From: Anthopleura xanthogrammica
Lineage: Eukaryota; Cnidaria; Anthozoa; Actiniaria; Actiniidae
NCBI GenBank assembly: GCA_964019055.1
Contig: OZ025206.1
Location: forward strand, 19,379,578 to 19,443,577
Direction: 5' to 3'
DNA: 64,000 nucleotides
Each line of letters begins with the position of its first letter. The first letter of the stretch is position 1. Made by a program: the position numbers and the translations under genes. Shown in pieces: positions 17,401-30,000 of this stretch. The notes below the pieces were generated by a model. The model searched no databases, was not told the origin of the DNA, and worked only from the letters and a program-made list of their open reading frames with translations.

Positions 17401-20400
17401 ACTTTCTTGCCAACGATGACCTCATCAGGCTTGCGCATGGCAATTTCTGTCAAATTAAGAAACGCCTCGTCATCTTTACTATCGAATACTACGAAAGTGT
17501 GAACTATGTTGCCTTGACAAACATCTAAGACATTCAAGGAGTTTTCCTCTTGTTTCGAGTTGCAGAGTACAGTATCTTCATAGGATGTCAAAAGGCTGTT
17601 TTGACCGGTACTGCCTACAGGGAGAATATCCTTCATTTTGAAGTTAAGATTACTCGACATACAATCGATTGATTTTAGACCTTTCTCTTCAAAGAAGACC
17701 ATAGTCTTTCCCTTTTTACCAGCCAGTGTAAATGGTGATGGGTAATCGAAAAACTGTGTTTTGTAACTGTGAATAAAAGAAATCATTGTTTAATTTCAGC
17801 CGTTGCATCATTGGGTTACTTTGAGTGTTTCTAAGATGTCTCTTTCATCATTGTATGAGTGGTTTGAGAATGGATTTTGATTAGTGACAGCTTTGCAATA
17901 TGAGTGAAGTATTTTGGGATGTGAGACCAGATATTCCACCAGTGTGTCGCGCAACTGTTGTCTTGGTGGAAGGACTATGACAATACATTCGCTGTTGCAG
18001 GCGAATGTGGCAATGTGATCTGCAACCTCATGCGTCATCATAAAAAGAAAAGAAGGCAGCAAGAAAGAAAGGAACAGAATGGATGGAAGGAAGGAAGGGA
18101 AGAAAGGAACGACGGAAAGAAGGGAAAGAAAAAAAAGAATAGCAGAAAGAAAGGAAGCCGGGAACGAACGAAAGGAAGGAATGAAGGAATGAAGAAATGA
18201 AGAAATGAATTAAGGAAGGGAAGGACGGAGGGAGGGAGGGAGGGAGGGAGGGAGGGAGGGAGGGAGGGAGGGAGAGAGGAAGGAAGTACGACCAACCTTT
18301 GCAATATTTCCCCGGTATCAAAGTCAAGGACCGTCAATCCTCTTTTGGATGAGACAACAAGGCGCTTATCGTCATCACAGCATCTGATAGCACCAATATC
18401 TTCACCCAGGTCTTCTACAGTTGTCATTAAGTAACCATTGCTAATGCACCAAATCTTGATTGAACCATCTTGTGAACCTGATAAGATAACGAACAATGGT
18501 GAACTCTTTAGCGCTTAGCTTAAAGGTAGACAACGTTAACCTAGTCAATGATACAGAACCTTTGCTAGAAAAAGAAAGGGTCCACATGCAGATTTGTTAG
18601 CCACTGGCTATTAAGTGCTTCTCACTTAAAACAATGGCTATTTATTTATTTTTATTTTTCAAGATGTCAAGATTTCTCATCAATGAAAAACCATTAACGT
18701 CACATGGGACCTCAGGGGCGGATCCAGGGGGAGGGTTATGGGGGTTGTAACCCCCCTATGAGAATTTTTCGATTTTTTTTCAAAATGATCGATAAAAATT
18801 CCTAAATATTTTCGAATTTTCTACCCGAGACCCTTATCAAGCAGTACTTTTTTTTGGTTCGGCGTTTTTTTGCGGGTTGCTGCACCTTCAACGCTGAATC
18901 CCCTCCTTAAGAAAATCCTGGATCCGCCACTGGACTGGATCCTCTAGCTTTAATGCTACAATTCATAGTAACAAAGGATCGAAACTTCTTATACTGGTGA
19001 TAAAACTAATGCTACCATGTACCTGTAACAAGATATTTTCCATCCTGAGTGCACGCTAGTCCATAGACGCCTGTTTTGTGTCCAACTAGAGTTTTTACCA
19101 ACTGACCACCAGGAGGAGCGAGAAACGCACGATTGGGCAAAAGTGAGGGTTCTTCAGAATGGTGAGCGTCTCTGAGCAAAGTTTCCAAAACCTATGCAAA
19201 AGGTACAATAACATCAAATCCAGAGTGAATGTAAGGAACTTGTCAGAAATTAGCAGGGGGATAGGGGACAGAAAAAGGGGGAGGGTCATAACTTTTTGAG
19301 CTACTGTAAAAGGGAGGGTCATGCAAAAATAGGCAGTGAAAAAAGGAGGGTCACAAACTTTTGCTCTTGCAGATGCCCCTCAAAACACTGGAAATCTCAT
19401 TTCCGAGGCTCTCAATTTTAAAATTTCATCATTTTCGACGTTCAATTTCAAATTTCCACCCCCCCCCCCCCCTGCTAATTTCAAAAAGCTAATTTCTAAA
19501 GCAAAGAAGTGTGTGAAGGTTCATTTTTAGAAGTTCGGTTTATACTGAATTTGCTCAACCACTATGAAAAAGGATGGTGGTGATGATGGTAATGACAACG
19601 ATGACCATTTAGGATGATGATGTTGTGGTGCAGTATAGTAATGATGATGATGTCGTTGTTGATGAGGACGATTTCTTCTTGATATTGTTGTTGATGTTGA
19701 TCATGATAATCAATGGCTATACTCACAGGGCTTAACTCTGATGTCATTAACGACGACGTGCCTTGAACTTTTTTCTGCAAATATAGCAAAAGTTGATCGT
19801 CAAACAACTGAACAAAGCAACCTGAACTTCACAATAGATAACAAAACACGGGTGATGTGCGCTGCTAAATAATCCCGTCACCATCTCTCATCACCGAGGT
19901 CGTGCCGGTTTCATCATATGCTAGAATAATCTCTTTGGGTCTTCTCTCCTGAGCTTTGAGGGTTCTTCTCAGGATTTTCGGGGTTTCCTTCTTCCGCATG
20001 CCAAAACCCAGCACATAAGATCAGCTGTCCTTAAAGGAGAACTCTATTATTTTTACGACCTATTATTGAATAAATGTTCACAGTTTACTTAACTCGTTTC
20101 CAAAGTTTCTTTGGCATATCTTGTAATACAGCCGAGAAATAATTCTTGAAAGTAGCGATAAATCGCTGCCATGGACGCCGCCATCTTCGAAGCTCTTCTG
20201 AATCTGCAAGAGGCCAGCGGTTCTCTCTCGTGACGTCATTGCGCGACTGGTGTTTACAAGCAGATCGCGCGAAATTGAAAAAAAAATCTTTGTGTGCTTT
20301 TATTTTAACTTGTTAAAATCGTGTTTTTGGAGAAAATGCCTCACTGCATGGTCCCTGGTTGCACTAATGGCTCTAAGAAGACTAAAGGAACAGAAATTTC

Positions 20401-23400
20401 TTATCACCGTTTACCAAAAGATGCTAAGTTGAAAAAAATTTGGATCTCAAAAACTAGCCGTCTAAATCCTGGCAAAGAGAATTCGTGCTATGTTTGTAGC
20501 TCTCACTTCACCCAAGACTGCTTTGAAGTTTCCTATAAACATCTCTGTGGGCAGAAAGGCAAGAAAGTTCTTAAGCCTGGGTCTATTCCAACCATTTTTC
20601 CTCATACAAGGCAAAAACTTGAACGATATAAGACCGTACAAAGACTACGTAAAAGAGATAAAACAGAGGTAAATCATATTTGTTTTTATTTTAGTTAATG
20701 GCAAATAATCATTCAATCATGAAGTCAAGTTAACTAAAAAGGAACAGAAAAAAATAGTTTGGATGAAGCCTGGTTCTCCTGCTCATGTGGCACTAGAAGA
20801 TATTGTTTGCAACAAGAAATTGTTGAAAGCCATTGAAAAACTTTCAGAATTCCATCACACAGGAAACCTGGAAGTCTATCATTCACACCTTTTGAAATAT
20901 CTGCCCAAAAGAAGTCACTTCTCCTACCAAGGGATGGTGGGAAGAACACAGCTGACTATCTTAGATCATAACAGCAACTGTGAGAGAAAACAAGCAACAG
21001 TGAAGAAAGGAAAAGGGATAGGAGAGAGCAGATACAAAGTAGTATTTCCAAAAAATCGCAAAACCTGGGTGGCTAAACCCATCTTAGAAAAGAAATCATA
21101 CACCTTTGTGACAAACCTGATGGATGTGGTGATGGAATACCATGAGACTGGAGAAAAGAATGCCATTAGAGTACCAGAACACATCCCTAAGAACATTGCA
21201 TCTCTTAAAAGACCACCAAAAGAAGATGTAATCAAGCAACATATTTCAAGAATGGGGAAAAAAGTAAAAAAGAAGGAAGATTCACTTAAGGAATGTGATA
21301 ACAGGTAATTTATGAAATGATTCCCACACATACATACAACTGCACATAACAATGTACAGTTCCTGAAAATGTGATTGTATTTTAACTATTAATTACTTAA
21401 ATTATTTTAGCAGCAAGCAAATCAGAAAGTCAAAGAGGAAAAAGTGAAAAGGTGTCTTAACTGACATAAATGGACTTTGTTCAGAGGTAAATAATAGAAG
21501 GATTCTAACTTTTAAATCATAGGGAAGCATTGGTTGTGTAGCAGTGTGCACATCTTACAGATATACATGCATATAGAGCATGTTCAATGGATCTTTCTTG
21601 TGCTTCCATGGTTTTTCTCTGGGTTCTCTGGTTTTCCTCCCTCTGCAAAAATTACCTTCAAAATTCTAATTGGATCTAGAAGTGTCTAGATGAAAATTAC
21701 TCTGTAATTCTAGTAACCCTACCACTCGTTGTATTGTGTAGCAAGAAAATATACTCATGAAATAGTACTAAATCTAAATAGCAATAATTTCTGTAAAATA
21801 CTTTGTTATCTATTTTTTCTAGTGTTATTTGGCACTAATTATGAAGTGATGTTTCATGGTTTTATTAAAATCACTCTAATTATTTGATTTTCAATCTTTA
21901 GAAAAAAAAACACACCTTACTACTCATCAGCATAAAGGAACCCAGTAAATTCAAAATCTTCCTCAAGGCCAGGGGGCGGGAAATGAGCACGAATACACAT
22001 TACTGCACAAGAAGGTAAAACAACTCTAATTTCTTTACCCAAAACACCCCAACACCATCGAACCAATTGCCTATATGCAATGTGTCTATTTCTCTTATGT
22101 TCAGGACCTTCATGAGCCTTATTGCCATAATATTGGCGGTACTGAGACCATGCTGCTTCCAATACCCAACGATTTAAACAAACGGCCTTGAATCCAGGAT
22201 TATTAGTTATACAAGTTATTGGGTCGCCAAGATTTTCCTCTTCGAAAACTTGCTGATTTTTACCCATTACTTGAGGCACTTCCTGACAACAAACACACTC
22301 TACTTCTCGATCCATTATTTGGCAATGGTTGCACGTACACCTAAGAATAATCAGTCGAACGTCTAAAATAAAACCATTTGAGCTTTAAAAAGAAAAAATC
22401 ATGTTTCTTAATTACCAATCTGAGTTCTGTTGTCGGACATTCATTTCCTGAGTTGAAGAATTGGAAGAGTTGCTGTCCGAGTCTTCATCACTTGATGAGC
22501 CACAACGAGTCGGCTGGAATTGATATCCTTGAAAAGATATCTCTGTTTCTTCGGCTAAAAACTCATTAAAATCATCCCCTGACACACTACTAACACTTGA
22601 CGTGGTACTAGACGAGGAACTCATGTTTAATTCGAGATAATCTATCTAAAACCCTGACTGTAAGAAGACATAAGCTTACTTTAATAGACGAAACACACAG
22701 TGCTTGTAAACACCAGTCGCGCAATGACGTCACGAGAGAGAACCGCTGGCCTCTTGCAGATTCAGAAGAGCTTCGAAGATGGCGGCGTCCATGGCAGCGA
22801 TTTATCGCTACTTTCAAGAATTATTTCTCGGCTGTATTACAAGATATGCCAAAGAAACTTTGGAAACGAGTTAAGTAAACTGTGAACATTTATTCAATAA
22901 TAGGTCGTAAAAATAATAGAGTTCTCCTTTAAGCCCGTGTTACACCTAGTCTTTTTCCATGCAACTTGAGTCGCGCAAAAAAAAGTTCAAGTTGCGGGCG
23001 AGAATGTCACACGTATTTTTGTGTCGTTGCAACTTTCGGGAATTTGTTGAGAAAGTGGAAACCAAATCAACTTTTCGTGCAACTTTAATGTTTGAAAAAT
23101 AATTAGCACGAAGGGGTGTTATACACTAAAAAAAACGTGCAACATGAACTTTTTTGCGCGCGGCTCTAGTTGCATGGAAAAAAACTACGTGTAACAGGGG
23201 CTTTAGGAATCAGTAAACGTAATGTTTGGGTTTGTCCATCGTTCTTATATTAGTAGCTCACTATTACGAAGTAAGAAGCTTGTTACTTACGTCATAGATT
23301 CGACTGACCAGTTGTGATGCTAACTGACTACTATCAGCCAAAATAGCATCTTTACCCAGCTCCAGTATTTCTCCAACAGTCACGATATCTGGGTCCTTGT

Positions 23401-26400
23401 GGTACTCCTGGACATGCCTAAAATCGTCCAATACATCGCTGACAAAATAATGATAAAACGTTGGTTTCAAATAACTGTGAGAAAAGATTTTGTACTGAGG
23501 AATGTGAAAAAACCTACGCTATTAAGATGCTGAAACCTGTTCAGTTTTGCTCATGCGCATTTCATCATATTTTATATGTTAAAATGCGCAATATAAGTAT
23601 TAAATATTATTATTATTAAAGGTTAACCAACGAAAGACAACTTGCTACATAATTTGGTTTCTTAAAGCGGTTTGCAGGGTTTTCTCCGGCTTCTCCGGCT
23701 TTCCTCTCTTAAAAATCAACATGTGAGTTGAGTGTTTTGTATTGGAAATAGTGAATGTAGCACTAGTGCGTGTGAAGTGAACCTCACGAAAGAGCCTCTG
23801 AAGGGGAGTGATTATCGTAAAATATATGCATAATTTCTTGTCCAGGATACTCATGCTTTCTCCAACTTTTTCCATTCCAACGCGCGACAGCAAATTATAA
23901 TCCTCTTTAAGTATGCATGAAAGAGAATTATCATGATATCATACTAGCAAAACTCTCACGCTATCGCTTTTTATCGAAAAACAAATTGTTTTTCAGATAT
24001 TTCCAATGTATAGAAAATATGTAAAGTACGGAAACTCTAATTCAATCTATAGCTTTGAACTTCACTATTTCACCATGGAATTAAGGTAGTCATTGTCAAG
24101 TCAAATTACCTGAGTGTTCTCGCTCTTATCTTAGCCTCAAGCCACACATAGTTACACAAAATTTCATTTTTCACGTGCTCCCATCGTCGACTGATGGTTA
24201 GGTGATATGGAAGCTCGTGCAGTTTCCGTAGGTTGTAACGATGACGGGATAGCTTCAAAGGTTGTGAAGATACGCTAGACAAACGCGCAAGCTTTGCACT
24301 GTCGCTGTTAAAACCATCACTTTCTAAGGACATAAGATATATATATTAAAAATAAACCACAATATGTCAAAAATAAGTTGTTTATAAAGATCTGTCGAAG
24401 TTGTGACAATGGATGGCCGACTAAGCTTATGAAATGACAACAATAATGATGATATTTAAGAACAGACATGGGATTTTTTTAGGGGCCAACCAATGCGACC
24501 CGGGTTGGAGTCCCGCAGGGCTGAGTTTCCGGTGTGAGTAGAGTTGCCTGTTGGTTCTCTCCTGTGTTTCGATGGTTTTTCTCCGGGTTCTCCGGTTTTC
24601 CAGCCTCCGCAAAAATCAACTTCTAAATTCCAATTGGAATTTCAGTGGACAAATAGCTATCCTGTAAAGATGCCACTACTAAATCCAAATTTGTTTTTGA
24701 AAAACACAAACAAACAAAGAAAAAATAACAACAGACAAGCAAATACTTATCAAATAAATAGTGACCATTTCCCTACTCACCATCCGCGTTATAACCCATA
24801 AAGTAATCAGCAATATTAGAATGAATTTTGCTTCTATGTTGATCATCTGCCAAATATCGAGCTTTAGCAGCCTCAATAAACTGACGATGATACCAGCACG
24901 TAACGCTAGCACCTTCTGCTCCCTTCAAAACCAGATACGACTCAAGATCTGCTCGGATCCGCACCCAAAGCAGCGGTGGAAGGCGTTTTATTGGGGGTGT
25001 CCAATACTGGAAGACATCATTTAGGACTTCATCGTCGCATGATAATATGTCTTCCAGTTCGTTGGCAGTCAGACCACTACGAGCTAATTATAAGGAAAAT
25101 ACAGATTATTATTAAGGGAATGGTCGGCTACGCCTCGTGTAACTCTTACGTTCTTTCGTGCTTAAGCAACCTCCCTCGTGCATCCAGAACTGGATATACG
25201 CACAGCTAAGCATTGACCATTGCTTTTATAACATAGCTGTTCGTTTCAAGCAGATGGACTGAAGTCTCTTTCCAACTTACGCGCGCAACAACAACAACAA
25301 CAACAGCAGCAGCATGCAGCACTGAACAGCAACACCAGAAGTTATAACGACAACAACAACAGCAGCATGCAGCACTGAACAGCAACACCAGAAGTTATAA
25401 CGACAACAACAACAACAACAACAGCAGCAGCAGCATGCAGCACTGAACCTGAGCAACACCAGAAGTTATAACGACAACAACACAACAACAGCAACAACAC
25501 TGTTGCAATAAAAGCAGTAGTATAGCAGCAACAAAAACACCATCATCATCAACAAGAACAGCTGCAAGAAAAACAACAAAAATAGCAAAAACAACGACAT
25601 CAGCAGCTACAACTGTTTATCATCATCATCATCATATAGTCGTCATCATTCATCGTCATCATCATCGTCGTCGTTGTCGTCATCCTCATCAATCCTAACA
25701 ACAACAGGAGCACGCAGCAGCACCAACACCGGAGGTACATGTACGCCGCATAAAGATTCATGAGCAATAACAACAGCAACATCCGCGACTGATAAAAACT
25801 GTAACAAAAGGATCACCATCATCGTCATCGTCATCATCAACATCATCATCATGCAGGAGCACCAACACCAGAAGCATGCTGCATGTCTGAAGATTCGGCG
25901 TCAAAAACTACACTTCATGAAAGTTTCCTGAAATTTTGTGGTTGTGGTTGTGGTTGTGGTTGTGGTTGTGGTTGTGGTTGTGGTTGTGGTTGTGGTTGTG
26001 GTTGTGGTTGTGGTTGTGGTTGTGGTTGTGGTTGTGGTTGTGGTTGTGGTTGTGGTTGTGGTTGTGGTTGTGGTTGTGGTTGTGGTTGTGGTTGTGGTTG
26101 TGGTTGTGGTTGTGGTTGTGGTTGTGGTTGTGGTTGTGGTTGTGGTTGTGGTTGTGGTTGTGGTTGTGGTTGTGGTTGTGGTTGTGGTTGTGGTTAGTTT
26201 TCCTTCTTGAACACAACATTTTTAGTTGCGCTTTTTACCCTCTAAAAATAGGAACTAGAATTGACAAGAGGTGTAAAACAACATAACATCACGGTATTTA
26301 CCTGCTGTGAGGTAGCCAAGGGCATGTCGAACAAGCAGTTTTCCATGTTTTCTCTCAGTTCGTTCAAACAAATTGTTTATAGCATCCCGGATGGTTATCT

Positions 26401-26998
26401 GTAAACGTGTTTGGTCTGGAGCCATGTAGGAACGCCAGTGACAAGCTTCATCAAATGATATCTTTAGAAATAACGGCAGTGGACATTGTTTGAATGCTGT
26501 TTCAATGGATGCCAGCTGGTTTGGTTGGAGAGCTCTGTTTTTGGATTTCAGCCAACTGGTCAGTATATCACGGACATCTTGTTCTGGAAGGCTGGGGACT
26601 TCGACGAAAAGCTTAGGATCTTTAAGCATTGCCTAAAAGGAATTGTAAAAAGATCACTACATCTGCAGTGGCGGATCCAGGGTGGTTCCGTTGGGATCCA
26701 TGGTACCCTCCCTTTGTGAGATCTTGTGAAGCCAATCTAGTTCTTCACGCTCAATATAATGAAATTGGAACCCCTTTTTTTGAAGCCGATCACGTGTCAA
26801 CTTTTTCTGCGTGGCGGCTATTTTGGAACCCTACTTTTTAAAACCCTGAATCCGCCACTGATATGGATAGTTTTGATTGAATAAGGAATAGTGAGGATGC
26901 CACTAGTAGGGTCCATTTGAGTAAAATTACATTGGTTGGAAAAGAATAAAGAAAGAGATACACATGAAGTAAGACAGACATGGTGAATCGAAATGCCC

Positions 26999-27043
<45 letters not shown>

Positions 27044-30000
27044 TAGGCAGAAAGATAAAAATTACCTTCAGCTTAGGAAAGCATCGAAATTCGTTATCAG
27101 GGAGCGTCGAAACAATAAACTTCACATGATCTGGAAGCGATTTTGGTAACCAGGACAGCTGTCGTGCACCACTGTCTGGTGACAGCTGATCCAGTGAATC
27201 GAACAGTATAACAAGAGGTTTGTGTTTGGTGGCTGACGACAAAATCGTGGAGAATGTTTCCATTATACTTTTAGTGTCCTGTAAAAGCAAAATCAGAAAA
27301 AAATTCTTCAGCCAAGGAATTTTCCTTTTCTTGAAAATGACCTTGGGTTACTTTTCAAGGGTGCTATCCTCCTAATGAAGCAGAGTAGACCGAGTTAATA
27401 GTTGGGACCGATACTCCCTTTCTTGACAAGACGTTTTCCTTTAAACTACAAATTGGCACAAAAGACATTAACACTTACTCTAGGAACTTTGATGTTCAAA
27501 TGGTAGACAGCCTTTATTTGTTGTAATACGGACTTGAGTAATCGTCGAATGGACGAACTTTTTGGAGTTGTACCAATAAACCTGCCAATTTAACCAAGAA
27601 TAACAGATTAATTGTCAGTAATGTAAAAATCACAATCACCATCACTGACTCGGTTGATATAAAAAAAAGCAACAGCACTCGAGAGAATGACGCGTTATCT
27701 CAAATTGATAGTTTGCAAGTAATCCTGACGAAGACATTGCGGCCATGAGAAATATTTGCGCACTGATTAATTAGATCTACGGGTTTCGTTCTATTTATCT
27801 GTTTTCTAACAAACTCGTTTAATTTCTTGTATATTCGTACCTCAAAATAACACAGACATTTTCTTTGGTCAATTCTTGCACCGTTTTAGCCATCATAGCC
27901 ATGATCGATGTCTTTCCACACCCAGATTTCCCATACAAAACCAGGGGTGACCGACTCGAGTTTTTAATGTACTCGTAAACCCTGTGGAGCGTGTTTTTCC
28001 TTCCATGGAACATTTCGATCTTCGCCTGGCAAAACAGCGCATGCTGGCATACTTCTGAATACAGAGGGCTGTCGATATCCGAGTTCTTGTGTTCGGTAAT
28101 GCTTTTGCCAATCATCCTAAGGAGCATGTTTTCGAAGTCTACACAGAAGGTTTCGAGGTATTTTTGATGCTCTTCACTGTTTGTGTCGATGCCTGGAACA
28201 TCAATGAGCATTATTATTAGTATTGGGTGAATCCGTGTGTGTAAAATCAGTATTGCCATAATCTGTACCAGTTCATAGACCTTTGTTTAAGGTTTGCCCA
28301 TTCATCAAAATTCAAGACATTTGAGTGAACAAATTAGCAGGGAATTCTTGAAATCTTTTCCGACTAAAAAACTGACTTGCTTATATTGCGTGCAGACGGA
28401 ACCAAGTCCCTGAATAGTACTAATACACTCTTACACTGTAACTTTTTCACTTTTATCACAGATGGAAAAGTAGTACCGGTAAGTAATGTTTCAAGGGGTG
28501 TAGTTTGTCCCGACCTCCTCCCTAGTGAGCACTCCGAATCCAACTACTTACCAGATTCACTCCGTTAATCAGCAGAAAATGCAATGTAAGTAATCAGAAG
28601 GTAAACGGTAAAGTACCGATATTTAACGTCGAAGCACAACTGCTATCAATGGAAGCCGACGTGCGCACTTTACCCCCTCCCTCCATCCAATACTTTGTTA
28701 AGCTACACGGATTAGAAAGAAGTTGAAACAGACGTGAAGATCCTGAGGATCGAACCATGGACCTGTAGATCCGAAGGCTGCACAGTAATCAACTGATCTA
28801 TGCCTGCTCCTATGGTGATTTTACCTCTTTCAGTCCACTTTACTTTGTATTCCATCACGTTATCACCATCCAAGACTTGCCGCATTCGCTTCCGAAATTC
28901 CTCGAGAAGTTTTCCCGTGTCTACGTCATCATTCCCCATAGTCAGGCTATCGATGTACCTGCTTATCACACCATTGTCTGCTGCCTGCTCGTTGGGGCTT
29001 AATCCTATGAACTTACGATGAAGCCAACCACATTTGGCGATATTTACAGATGGTGTTAGAAGCCCTTCCTCTATTTCTGCCTCGGATACTGAAATATCAA
29101 GAATTTGTAACGAGTTCTTTGGTGAAAGATCCCATGCATGCGCAGATTTTGCATCCGAATCCCACACGGATTAAGGAACCAGGTGTAACTATATCCCATA
29201 TACATCATACAACCGCATTCATATGTCAAGCGTAAGGACATTACGCCGCTGCCTGCCCGAACGCGTTGGAGGAGTGTTCACAAGAATATGAAACTTGCTG
29301 TAGATCTCGAGTCTACTTTTGCAACTTTTCACACAATACAATATCATAATAATACTTTTGAGGCTTTCGCGCGAAGATGACATGATGATGGAGAAGGCTA
29401 TCATCAGCATATAGCCGTAACGTCAAGTCATGTTTCAATTACGCCTGTTTTCCGGGGGGGGGACTTCTTTATTTTAATTACGCACAACAGTTGCAGAGGT
29501 GAACATGCAGTGCAATTTCGTGGTGTCATGCAACATTGTGTGCAACAATTGTACCGTGTGCCGTGCTGTACACTGAAAGTAGCATAAGATAATATAATAT
29601 TAATAAAAATAAGCAGTCACCTGATCTGATGAAAAGATGAATCTTTTGCTCATCACTGAAGACACTGCGAACTGCAGTCACTAAAGCCTTCTTCAATCGA
29701 AGGAAAACCTCTTTCCACTGCTGTCGGGAAGTGTCCCTTTTCACGTCATCCTTGGAAAAATACTCAGGATACCCCGTAGTGACGGGCTGTAGGACGTACG
29801 ATGTGGGGATGGCATTATGGTCTATCCTGTACCAACTAAATGGGATTTATGCACAATAATCAATCTAATTATTTATGAGTATTTCAGTCCTATTACAGTC
29901 CCAACAACACTGTGGTAATGGCTATCCATTTTAGACAATAGCAGATATCAGAGTTATACACCATTGTCTTCTTCAAACACGAGTTATTGCTTAGTCGTGG

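Larger units (their letters stand above)
20035..22928. mobile_element. Kolobok-type DNA transposon, 2894 bp, TTAA target duplication
   Basis: Both ends carry a 228 bp terminal inverted repeat (20035-20262 and 22701-22928), identical as far as I can read, starting AGGAGAACTCTATTATT. TTAA flanks each side (20031-20034 and 22929-22932). TTAA duplications plus a THAP protein point to the Kolobok superfamily; piggyBac also uses TTAA but does not carry THAP. Inside are two convergent spliced genes: a THAP protein (+) and a P2X7-tail-like protein (-). The THAP protein is too short to hold a full catalytic core, so this copy is probably non-autonomous. It sits in intron 15 of the NACHT-WD40 gene. Near-identical ends imply recent insertion. 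Confidence 0.85.

Noticed and set aside
17808..18062. Minus-strand ORF with a WD40-like DHIATFACNSEC segment
   Set aside because: Exon 18 joins exon 19 directly in phase, and this ORF has no acceptor in the needed phase. It may be a lost exon or an alternative ending, but I cannot support it.
25281..25520. CRISPR-like array
   Set aside because: Repeats are simple-sequence units with no regular unique spacers, in an animal nuclear intron.
25883..26286. ORFs made of CG, WL, V or HN dipeptides
   Set aside because: These are frames of the TGTGGT array.
28712..28824. Extension of exon 8 of the NACHT-WD40 gene past its donor
   Set aside because: The family-like sequence ends at KWTERG, the donor GTAAAA fits, and the extension runs into a SINE.
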